From a virus, in the IMG/VR virus record IMGVR_UViG_3300050821_009688, positions 1-20,975 of that record: DNA of 20,975 bases; one strand, written 5' to 3'. The position numbers and the translations under genes were made by a program. Position 1 is the first letter of the stretch; each line of letters begins with the position of its first letter. The notes under the pieces were generated by a model. The model was not told the origin of the DNA, searched no databases, and worked only from the letters and a program-made list of their open reading frames with translations. This document shows, piece after piece, positions 8,679-14,942 of this stretch.

Positions 8679-9374
8679 ATGGGCAGCACTACAACCGCTG
8701 GAGCAGGATATCTTTACAGACCGGGTGCTAGTCCCCAGACTAACGCGGTCTTAAGCACTCGCTTCCGTGTATTTACCCATGCTGTTGATAATGGTAAGTT
8801 CACGAAGCTTGGAGTGACTTCAGCTTTCAATATTCAGGAACAGCGCAATGTTGAAGCTGTCCGTGGCCTTGGCTTTGGTGATATCGTGGCAGAGCTTGTG
8901 CCCGGTGTTACCACTCCGATGACACTCACCATTAACCGCACTGCTCTCTATCTTGCCAATATCATGCAGATGTTGGGTTACAAGGCAGGAGTTAGCGGTC
9001 TGGTCCGTTCATTGAAGCATCAGAAGTGGCCGTTCGATATCAAGACTGAGATTGCATTCTCTGAGTTGGTGTCCTCTTTCGCTTCTAATGATGTCGATGC
9101 AACCGTGGCAACTTATACCAACAATGAGGGTGGTCTCAATAACTACGGTAATAACATTCCAATCTACGCAGTAGCTACAGTGTATGAAGGATGTTGGATG
9201 GAGTCATATGCATCTAACTTCCAGGTTGAACAGGCGGCTGTAACTGAGGACGCCAGCGTCATTGTAACCGACGTGTTCGATTGCTCTGGTTCGGTGTATG
9301 GAGAGTTCATTGACTCAGGCTTGAACAGCGGGGATGTAACTGGCAGGAGCTTGCTGTTCTCACTGAATAGTTAA
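8679..9374 (+). CDS. Tail tube protein
   Basis: The protein has 231 residues and follows the sheath region, as expected for the inner tube subunit of a contractile tail (T4 gp19 position). It is a beta-rich protein with a long disordered Gly/Ser/Thr start, a V.AVRG/GFGDIVAE region near residues 58-73, a helix around 87-110, and a late strand series CWMESYASNF followed by AAVTEDASVIVTDVF, the kind of closing strand pair seen in tube proteins of large myoviruses. ATG 8679 has a TAAGGAGA ribosome site six bases upstream. A strong terminator lies 27 nt after the stop. Family assignment rests on context plus the C-terminal strand pattern. Confidence 0.75.
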   Translation: MGSTTTAGAGYLYRPGASPQTNAVLSTRFRVFTHAVDNGKFTKLGVTSAFNIQEQRNVEAVRGLGFGDIVAELVPGVTTPMTLTINRTALYLANIMQMLGYKAGVSGLVRSLKHQKWPFDIKTEIAFSELVSSFASNDVDATVATYTNNEGGLNNYGNNIPIYAVATVYEGCWMESYASNFQVEQAAVTEDASVIVTDVFDCSGSVYGEFIDSGLNSGDVTGRSLLFSLNS

Positions 9375-9399
9375 ATTACATTATAATGAGGGGGATGAG

Positions 9400-9439
9400 A
9401 AGCGAGGAAGAAACTTGATACCTTCCTCGCTTTTCTTTT
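9400..9439 (+). terminator. Rho-independent terminator after the tail tube gene
   Basis: AGCGAGGAAG (9401-9410) pairs with CTTCCTCGCT (9422-9431) around an 11-base loop, followed by TTTTCTTTT. An A-T pair outside the stem extends it. It isolates the tube transcript from the island to its right. Confidence 0.85.
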
Positions 9440-9440
9440 G

Positions 9441-9623
9441 ATGATAAGATATCAGGCCCAGACTACCAACCACGAGCGGCAAGTACAGTTAGACATTATT
9501 TCTAGAGAACATTATTGGGCGTATCTTGTATGGAAGTCCATCGTAGAGGACCTGACCAACTGTGAGCACACCCTCAAAGATGCACTAGAAGAGATAAAGA
9601 CCCTGAGATCTAAACTTTCCTGA
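9441..9623 (+). CDS. Small helical protein, hypothetical
   Basis: This is a 60-residue frame starting at ATG 9441. The product is polar with a helical C-terminal half (EDLTNCEHTLKDALEEIKTL) that could form a coiled coil, and an aromatic patch WAYLVW near the middle. No ribosome site is present; the start lies at the T-tract of the preceding terminator. A promoter inside or before the terminator, or a leaderless start, would be needed. Its last 14 nt overlap the 3' end of the convergent minus-strand gene. The amino-acid composition looks protein-like, but expression is doubtful. Confidence 0.4.
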   Translation: MIRYQAQTTNHERQVQLDIISREHYWAYLVWKSIVEDLTNCEHTLKDALEEIKTLRSKLS

Positions 9624-9825
9624 GTTCATCTTTTCCCAGTTGGGTGATGCTGTAAACACCAAAACTAATCTTCTCTACGAAACCCTTTGCCAACATCCGA
9701 GGCATAGGTCCTCGCCTATCGAAGGCTTTGTATATTTCTTCGTCGATTTCCGAAGCATGCGCCTCTGTTTTTGTACTCAGGAAGATTAACAACTTGTGAC
9801 TCGAAGAATCTCGCCGAATGCTCAT
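9610..9825 (-). CDS. Winged-helix DNA-binding protein (candidate regulator)
   Basis: The product has 71 residues. The pattern matches a minimal winged helix: helix 1 (HKLLIFLSTK, 10-19), helix 2 (ASEIDEEIYKAF, 24-35), a Pro-containing turn into a recognition helix (PMPRMLAKGFVEKI, 40-53), then the wing GVYSITQLGKDELRK (56-70). This last part resembles the 'Y.IT..G...L' ending of MarR/PadR-type domains. It is the only convincing minus-strand gene here. Its ATG (complement of 9823-9825) lies inside the left arm of a perfect 9-bp dyad, suggesting autoregulation. No ribosome site is obvious, so the start is uncertain. It runs towards the small gene ending at 9623. Confidence 0.6.
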   Translation of the reverse strand: MSIRRDSSSHKLLIFLSTKTEAHASEIDEEIYKAFDRRGPMPRMLAKGFVEKISFGVYSITQLGKDELRKV

Positions 9826-9851
9826 ATCATGTTCTACGCAACTGATATGAG
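9821..9851. promoter_or_regulatory. Perfect 9-bp dyad, candidate operator
   Basis: CTCATATCA (9821-9829) and TGATATGAG (9843-9851) are exact reverse complements separated by 13 bp. The arm centres are 22 bp apart, about two helical turns, which suits a dimeric repressor. The dyad covers the start codon of the minus-strand winged-helix gene and lies 35 bp before the start of the secreted-protein gene at 9887. No T-tract follows on either side, which argues against a terminator. Confidence 0.55.
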
Positions 9852-9886
9852 AAACGACTACAGATTTCCATAAATAGGAGGAGAAA

Positions 9887-10300
9887 ATGCGTAAATTTAT
9901 CTTGCTGTGCTCATTGTTGTTCTCTGCGGCCTTTGCCCAAGCACAGACTCAGGCTCTCTGGGGGTACGACTGGTCTAGACTTTCGACGACGGGTCAGGAT
10001 GGTCCCTATCTGAATTTATTTTTTGAAGGTAATCTACCTCCAGTCGCCTACGATATTTCTTGGACCGTTTCTGGTACTGCTCCTTCTGTATGCACGTTCC
10101 GCATTGAAGGTTCGGATGATGCCACCAATTGGACAGGTTTAGATGCCACTGCCCCCGCTGTGGACTCTGAAACCTGCACCACGTCCAATATCCAATTTGT
10201 TGTCAATAAACCAACCAGATACATCCGTGTAAATATTGTTACTTACACCGCAGGAGACTCCACAACTTCAGTTATCTTCCATTACACAAGAGGGCTGTAA
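9887..10300 (+). CDS. Secreted beta-sandwich protein with Sec signal peptide
   Basis: The protein has 137 residues. The start MRKFILLCSLLFSAAFAQAQ is a textbook signal peptide: basic n-region, hydrophobic core, and an Ala-rich cleavage zone with likely cleavage after AFA (17) or AQA (19). Cys8 is not in a proper lipobox, so lipidation is unlikely. The mature part has about 115 residues with F.IEGSDDATNW and RYIRVNIV segments like discoidin-type beta-sandwiches, and two cysteines (69 and 97) that could form a disulfide in the periplasm. A very strong ribosome site (AGGAGGAG at 9876-9883) precedes ATG 9887. A signal peptide is odd for a virion protein. Exclusion of other phages or modification of the envelope are possible roles, but none is shown. 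Confidence 0.75.
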   Translation: MRKFILLCSLLFSAAFAQAQTQALWGYDWSRLSTTGQDGPYLNLFFEGNLPPVAYDISWTVSGTAPSVCTFRIEGSDDATNWTGLDATAPAVDSETCTTSNIQFVVNKPTRYIRVNIVTYTAGDSTTSVIFHYTRGL

Positions 10301-10695
10301 TGAAGCATCGTCTTCTACGTCCTAAGTCAGCACTTCGTTCGTACGGACCTCTCCCTCGTGGAGTAGGTGGTGCTCCTTTGGGTGTGGAGGACACTTCACC
10401 TTTAGTCAACGACTCCCCTGAGTATCCGGGAGAAGCTGGAAAGGGTTATGACAATCCCCTAGCAGCGAAGGGAACTGAGTCTCCTTTGAATGAAAACTTT
10501 GAGGAGGGTATCCCAAGTTCAAAGTTGAGTGCTGTAGAAATACATGAGACTCCTACCATGCTTCCTCCTAGGAATGATTTACGCAGACATATAGATGAGG
10601 ATGAAGTGGAAGAGGTTGAAGAAGGGCCTGTAATGATGAGGAGACTCTCTCGTCTTATGGCTGGACTATCTGTAGCCCGGATAGAAACCAACTAA
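10300..10695 (+). CDS. Small disordered protein upstream of the protease, possible prohead-core component
   Basis: The protein has 131 residues. The start overlaps the preceding stop as TAATG, so translation is coupled to the secreted-protein gene. The N-terminal 20 residues are basic (KHRLLRPKSALR), the middle is Pro/Gly/Ser-rich, and the tail holds an acidic run DEDEVEEVEEGP followed by a basic amphipathic end (MMRRLSRLMAGLSVARIE). The bipolar charge and the position directly before the protease recall T4 gp67/gp68, small core proteins that are processed during head maturation. That parallel is positional only. I recognise no domain. Confidence 0.65.
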   Translation: MKHRLLRPKSALRSYGPLPRGVGGAPLGVEDTSPLVNDSPEYPGEAGKGYDNPLAAKGTESPLNENFEEGIPSSKLSAVEIHETPTMLPPRNDLRRHIDEDEVEEVEEGPVMMRRLSRLMAGLSVARIETN

Positions 10696-10717
10696 GAGAC
10701 CCTCTATAGGAACAAAA

Positions 10718-11614
10718 ATGTCTATCATAAAGAACGCGACAGCTACACTGGCTCACCCGACAGTCTCCATAGATGACTGGGGGAAGATGTATGCTCATCG
10801 TGCGTTTGGTCACAAGTCAGCTTCCATGGGAAAGTCTGCTGCTATCAAGAAGGTTGCGGACTCATCTCAGTATCTCCTATCTCACTGCACTATTATGAGC
10901 AGTGTAATGACTGAGGAAGACCCCTTTGACTATCTCATCAAGCCAGAGTGCAGTCATCTTGTAAATAACAACGACGACGCGTGGAGCAACGAAGTCCTTA
11001 AGATTTCCCATAAGTCATTTGTAGGTGCTTTCAATTTTCTAGAGCATTTTCAAAACTCCAAGGCAGCCAAGGGACATATTCTAGATGCTATCTTGCGCAA
11101 GGTGTCCATAGCTCCTCCTGATGTGTGGGTTTACTTCTGCGATATCTTGGTAGCTACGGAGATGGTGCACGAGAAGTTGATCAGTGATATCCGTACTGAG
11201 AAAGTCAAGTACATGTCAATGGGATGTGTGACAGATCTAGTTATCTGTTCCTTCTGTGGAGCACGTGTAACTGACGCCAATACTTATTGTCAACATCTGA
11301 ATTTCCAGAAGGGTATGTTCATGCCAGACGAGGATGGTATTCCTCGTCGTATCGCAGAGCTATGTGGACATCAATCTCTTCCTGGCGCTGGCGTCAAGTT
11401 TATTGAAGCCAGTTGGGTAGAGACCCCGGCCTTTCCCGGTGCAGAGATGCGTGGGATCGTGGCTGAGAATTGGGTGGGACCAAAAACTAAGTTTACCCAC
11501 TCAGTAGCTGCAGGATACAAGAAAGTCGCTTCTGAACAAAATAGCGACTCTCTAACTCTTAATACGAACGCGGCATTAGAAGCGAACATACACTGGAGAT
11601 TACGCAATGCGTAA
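10718..11614 (+). CDS. Prohead maturation protease with Cys-rich insert
   Basis: The protein has 298 residues. Candidate catalytic residues of the herpes/HK97/T4 gp21-type protease fold are visible: His110 in the NFLEHFQ segment and Ser167 in KYMSMGC, with the DILVATEMVH helix (142-151) between. The closing signature GVKFIEASWVETPAFPGA (225-242) is typical of prohead proteases of large myoviruses. Between them, Cys170, Cys177, Cys180 and Cys191, plus His193, form a probable zinc site. The enzyme should cut scaffold and capsid N-termini during head maturation. ATG 10718 has an ATAGGAAC site. The gene overlaps the scaffold start by eight bases, consistent with coupled expression. The C-terminal tail (from about 262) is polar and may be a self-cleavage segment. 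Confidence 0.88.
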   Translation: MSIIKNATATLAHPTVSIDDWGKMYAHRAFGHKSASMGKSAAIKKVADSSQYLLSHCTIMSSVMTEEDPFDYLIKPECSHLVNNNDDAWSNEVLKISHKSFVGAFNFLEHFQNSKAAKGHILDAILRKVSIAPPDVWVYFCDILVATEMVHEKLISDIRTEKVKYMSMGCVTDLVICSFCGARVTDANTYCQHLNFQKGMFMPDEDGIPRRIAELCGHQSLPGAGVKFIEASWVETPAFPGAEMRGIVAENWVGPKTKFTHSVAAGYKKVASEQNSDSLTLNTNAALEANIHWRLRNA

Positions 11615-13625
11615 AATTTCTCAACTTAAACTGGCTCTCACGAAGAAGGAAGCTGATCTAGACCAACTAGATAATCAGATATTGGATCTGCCTCCTGCTT
11701 CTCCTAAGTTCGACTCTTTGGCACAGAAGCGCGAAGACATGGAAGTTGAAATTCGCAAACTGCGCGAAGGTATCGAAGTCCTGAATGCTTGGGATACTCT
11801 TAAGGGTGGAGAGTGGTCGGATGAAATGCGTTCCAAGCTCAATGCTATTGATCCTGAAGTCGTTGAAATGGCTACGGACGAAGCAAAGGAGATGGACGAA
11901 CAGATGTTGGGACTTGATGGTGGTCTGGGTGGCGATCCTCTTGGTGCCGCACCACTTCCTCCTCTCTCAACTCCCCCAACGGCTCCTCCCCTAGATGCTG
12001 CTCCTCTTCCCCCAGTTGAAGAGCCAGCGCCTGCCCCGGTTGAGGAAGCGCCAGTTGAAGCTCCTATTGAAGAATCTCCTGCCCCTCCGGTAGAAGATGA
12101 GCCAATTACGGCATCAAAAAAGAATTCTAACTTCCAGACCCAGAATAAGAAAGACACTTATGTGTCTAACACCTCTTCTATGAAGAAAGGTAACAACACC
12201 ATGGCGACCGAAACAACAACTAGCAAGCCTTCTATCAAGGACAGAATCGCTGCGATTAAGCAAAAGAGGGCAGAGGCGATCAATAAGGAAGCTCAGACTA
12301 GAGTTGCTTCCGCTTGGACTGTTGCTAAGACCCTTCTTCCCACAGCCCCGGCCAGCGTTCAAAAGAAGCTAGCGGAATCCCTTCTTGCGAACAGTACCAA
12401 GGCACTGAAGGTGATTTGCTGCCAGACGGCAAAGAATGCAGCCTATCAGAAGACTTGCGAAGCTATTGCGGAGCACCACAAGGTCACCATGAATGCTCTA
12501 ATGGAGAATCCTAGTGTTCTCTCCAAGGAGAAGAGCGCGGTAGAGTCAGAACTGAAGGGCTCTCCCGTCAATGCCTCGGTTGACAAGAAGGCGGATGACA
12601 CCAAGGACGCGGGTCCTCAGCCTCCAACCTATCCTGCCGATAAGCGTAGTGAGCCAGCAGGTATGGAAGCGGGCAATGCCGCCAAGCGTGAAGAGCAGAC
12701 CATTGACAAGACCATGGACGACCAGAAGGTGTCTGTGGGCAAGGAAGCGGCTGCCAAGAAGGCTTGTGCAACCTGTGGGGAAGATCATCTTGAGGGCGAG
12801 TGCAAGATGGCCTCCAAGAAGACGGCAGCTCCCCCTTTCGAAGATCCAGCAGCTGCGGCAGCCCCACCTCCAGTGGATGCGGCTCCTCCAGTAGAGGGTG
12901 GCGAAGGAGAACTTCCACCTCCTGGCGACCTACCTCCCGACACAGAAGATAACGGTGCAACAGAAGAGGTTGTTGCTGACGAAGAGAAGCTTGAGGTTGT
13001 TGAGCAGATCGACGAAGTCATCCAGGACATCGAGCACATCAAGGATGAAATCGAAGATAACTCTGAAGAGCTCAACCTTGAGACCATCTTTGACAATGAG
13101 AATCTGGAAGAGAAGGAAGCTTCTCTTGCCAACAATAACGTAACAGCCGGTGAAGGCGATAGTGAGGAAGGTTTCTTCCCCTCTAGCGCCCAGAGCATGG
13201 AAGCTAGTGTAGAAGGTAACTACATTGGAGACATGTTTGACGTAACTGCTTCAGACGCCGATCCTATGGCTCGTCTGATGGGTAGCTACAACAAGCAGGC
13301 TGATGGTGAGTTCGATGGTGCTCTGTCTCTTTCGGAAGTTATCAAGCCGGGTGATGCAGCCAAGACCTTCGAGACTGATGCAGTGGGAGCAGAGACACGT
13401 GACAATACCACCGATCACGATGACTCGATTCTCTCTGACATTCTCAAGAGTCTTGATCAGGAAGAGTATGACACCACTCGTGATCAGACCTCTCACCAGA
13501 AGGAACCACCTGCGGGTAAGGAAGCAGCCAAGAAGTCTATCACGAAGTTGAAGACCGTGGCAGCCTCTGCTCCTCCCACTCCTGCTAACCTCGCATCACT
13601 GCTCTTTGGTGATGACGATTTCTAA
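11607..13625 (+). CDS. Scaffold / prohead core protein, large and composite
   Basis: The product has 672 residues and starts inside the protease gene with its own TGGAGA site (11594-11599). Residues 1-65 form a charged coiled coil. Residues 100-170 are a Pro/Ala/Glu linker. Residues 199-330 form a helical Lys/Ala-rich domain that begins with a second Met. Residues 387-399 contain a zinc-knuckle-like CX2CX3HX4C. Residues 445-505 are a strongly acidic coiled coil (EQIDEVIQDIEHIKDEIED). The C-terminal part is acidic, with a last basic segment and the ending LLFGDDDF. Position between protease and capsid genes, acidity and helices match phage scaffolds (T4 gp22 role), though this protein is much longer. 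It should guide capsid assembly and then be cut by the protease. Confidence 0.78.
   Translation: MRKISQLKLALTKKEADLDQLDNQILDLPPASPKFDSLAQKREDMEVEIRKLREGIEVLNAWDTLKGGEWSDEMRSKLNAIDPEVVEMATDEAKEMDEQMLGLDGGLGGDPLGAAPLPPLSTPPTAPPLDAAPLPPVEEPAPAPVEEAPVEAPIEESPAPPVEDEPITASKKNSNFQTQNKKDTYVSNTSSMKKGNNTMATETTTSKPSIKDRIAAIKQKRAEAINKEAQTRVASAWTVAKTLLPTAPASVQKKLAESLLANSTKALKVICCQTAKNAAYQKTCEAIAEHHKVTMNALMENPSVLSKEKSAVESELKGSPVNASVDKKADDTKDAGPQPPTYPADKRSEPAGMEAGNAAKREEQTIDKTMDDQKVSVGKEAAAKKACATCGEDHLEGECKMASKKTAAPPFEDPAAAAAPPPVDAAPPVEGGEGELPPPGDLPPDTEDNGATEEVVADEEKLEVVEQIDEVIQDIEHIKDEIEDNSEELNLETIFDNENLEEKEASLANNNVTAGEGDSEEGFFPSSAQSMEASVEGNYIGDMFDVTASDADPMARLMGSYNKQADGEFDGALSLSEVIKPGDAAKTFETDAVGAETRDNTTDHDDSILSDILKSLDQEEYDTTRDQTSHQKEPPAGKEAAKKSITKLKTVAASAPPTPANLASLLFGDDDF
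12185..12203 (+). promoter_or_regulatory. Internal ribosome site and in-frame ATG within the scaffold gene
   Basis: GAAAGG (12185-12190) stands ten bases before ATG 12201, which is codon 199 of the scaffold frame. The residues just before it (NSNFQTQNKKDTYVSNTSS) look like translated leader sequence, while MATETTTSKPSIKDRIAAIK after it looks like a natural protein start. An internally initiated 474-residue product is possible. Confidence 0.4.
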
Positions 13626-13651
13626 ACGTTGTTACAGAGGACACCAACTAG

Positions 13652-13682
13652 CGGCTCGGACCTATCAAGGTTCGAGCCGTTT
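13652..13682 (+). terminator. Probable terminator after the scaffold gene
   Basis: CGGCTCG (13652-13658) pairs with CGAGCCG (13673-13679); a G-T pair and ACC/GGT continue the stem around a six-base loop. Only three Ts follow, then CC, so termination may be incomplete. Confidence 0.6.
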
Positions 13683-14240
13683 CCTCATAGGGAGACAATA
13701 TGAAATACGAGGATCTTAGAAGCACTATCCGCACTGGGGACTTACTTGCCTGTCATGGTAGGGAGTGGACTTCAGATATCATTGAGTTCTTTACAGGAAA
13801 GAGTGACAAGACTAGCTGGAGTCATATGGCCCTATTTTACTGGAGTGGGGATGGACTTTGGATTGCTCAGGAGTATGAGGGAGTGGGTTTCGGTTGTTAT
13901 CCCGCTTCACAACTTATAGCTTCCTTCATTAAGGAAAAGAGCACATGCTATCTAGCTGCAGCTCCCGCACAGATAACTGATAACTCTCCCAAGATACTAA
14001 ACTTCATTCAGACCTATAGAGTCACTCCTCATTTGAAGCCCTACGGGTATGGTTCACTTATAAGAATTCTCCTAGATGACAAGACCGACCCTGATAGTGT
14101 ACAAGCAGTCTGCAGTATCTTTGACCAACAATCTTGGGAAGCTTGCGGCTATAAATTCAATAGGTTATTTGCCCCGGAAGACTTCAAGTCTGTAGTTACC
14201 AATATAGTAGAGATTGATTGAAATCTCCTCATAGGGATAC
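13682..14240 (+). repeat. Short direct repeat flanking the hydrolase gene
   Basis: TCCTCATAGGGAGAC at 13682-13696 and TCCTCATAGGGATAC at 14226-14240 differ at one base. The left copy includes the hydrolase ribosome site; the right copy starts five bases after its stop. The gene is thus bracketed by a 15-bp repeat, which may be a scar of insertion or chance reuse of a leader sequence. Confidence 0.5.
13700..14221 (+). CDS. Permuted NlpC/P60 (YiiX-type) papain-like hydrolase
   Basis: The protein has 173 residues. The order of motifs is the permuted papain fold: a GDLLACHG start (13-20), then a catalytic-type His42 in the SHMALF strand, an acidic Glu58 or Glu60 in QEYEG, and a late Cys149 in WEACGYKF that would be the nucleophile. 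The family hydrolyses amide or ester bonds in cell-wall peptides or lipids. There is no signal peptide, so it would act in the cytoplasm, in the virion, or after lysis begins. The ribosome site AGGGAGAC lies just upstream, after the scaffold terminator. It separates scaffold from capsid genes, an unusual place for a hydrolase, and its A+T-rich codons differ from those of the capsid gene. Peptidase versus acyl-transferase activity cannot be told from sequence alone. Confidence 0.7.
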   Translation: MKYEDLRSTIRTGDLLACHGREWTSDIIEFFTGKSDKTSWSHMALFYWSGDGLWIAQEYEGVGFGCYPASQLIASFIKEKSTCYLAAAPAQITDNSPKILNFIQTYRVTPHLKPYGYGSLIRILLDDKTDPDSVQAVCSIFDQQSWEACGYKFNRLFAPEDFKSVVTNIVEID

Positions 14241-14388
14241 TGTAACATAACATAATTCGCTAATTAGTTACAAAATAAATATCCTTCCCCTTAACTGTAA
14301 CAGTACAGGGTTGCTATAGACTTCGTCTTCGCTAGACTGGTCTGGTTATCTTGTAAACCAAGCTGTTACAGAAAGCTGGGAACCTAAT
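14222..14388 (+). promoter_or_regulatory. Leader before the decoration and capsid genes
   Basis: No credible ORF is present in these 167 nt. CTGTAACAG (14295-14303) and CTGTTACAG (14363-14371) are complementary and enclose 59 nt; CTGTAACA also occurs at 14240-14247. Inside, TGGTT and AACCA can form a small hairpin near 14343-14360. A weak sigma70-like pair can be drawn, TTGCTA (14311-14316), 16-nt spacer, TAGACT (14333-14338). The ribosome site for ATG 14389 is weak (GGGA at 14378-14381). Confidence 0.3.
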
Positions 14389-14898
14389 ATGTTGAAGCTT
14401 GACTATTATGGTCAGAACGATGGAACTACGGTTCCAAACGTCACTCTCACCGGTGACCCCGGCACTGACCAGTTAACGCTTACAAATGCAGGGTACCTCG
14501 GTGGAAAGATCATGGCGGTTGTTGGCACTTATGCTGACGGCTCAGCCCTGGTTGCTCCTTGCGACGGTGCTACCATGCAGCCATATGGGGCTCTTCTGAA
14601 TGGACCCGGTGAATTTGCCGGAGCCATCGGACCTTCGGGTTCAAAGAAGGCACCTGTCGTTCGTGCCCTGTTCAAGGGTTCGGTCGATACACAGGCTTAC
14701 GTTGCGACAGACGTCTTCGTGATTGGTCACGAAGTCTTCTGCAGCGCCGCAGGCTCTGCTTCTGGCTCTGGTTTCTACACCATCACAGTGCCTTCATGGA
14801 CCGGAACCTCTGGACAGGGTCCAAAGCCGGTTGCTATCTGCACAGCGGTCCCAAGTCAACAGAACAACTTCACCTTGGGCATCGCGTCACTGATCTAA
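14389..14898 (+). CDS. Putative capsid decoration protein
   Basis: The protein has 169 residues and lies directly before the major capsid gene. It is nearly all beta-strand and turn: repeated Gly/Thr/Val stretches, PYGALLNGPGEF (76-87), then VRALFKGSVDTQAY and a closing NNFTLGIASLI. This size, composition and position suit head-decoration or capsid-stabilising proteins of the gpD kind, often encoded beside the capsid gene. There is no signal peptide and no catalytic motif. Only two cysteines are present. Codons favour common forms, as in the capsid gene, suggesting high expression. The assignment is by context and fold pattern, not by a distinctive motif. Confidence 0.5.
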   Translation: MLKLDYYGQNDGTTVPNVTLTGDPGTDQLTLTNAGYLGGKIMAVVGTYADGSALVAPCDGATMQPYGALLNGPGEFAGAIGPSGSKKAPVVRALFKGSVDTQAYVATDVFVIGHEVFCSAAGSASGSGFYTITVPSWTGTSGQGPKPVAICTAVPSQQNNFTLGIASLI

Positions 14899-14942
14899 CC
14901 TCGCTGCTCTGATGAGAGAGACGAAAAAGGAGATTGAAGACA

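Noticed and set aside
9869-9876. CATAAATA resembling a T4-type late promoter
   Set aside because: It is ten bases before ATG 9887, so transcription from it would start at the gene and lose the ribosome site; no similar element precedes other late genes.
12785-13198. Ser-rich minus-strand frame inside the scaffold gene
   Set aside because: Serine runs are the complement of Glu/Asp codons in the acidic scaffold; no start signal supports it.
14311-14371. tRNA-like segment around CTTGTAA
   Set aside because: The flanking bases do not form a five-pair anticodon stem, and no T-arm or acceptor stem is present.
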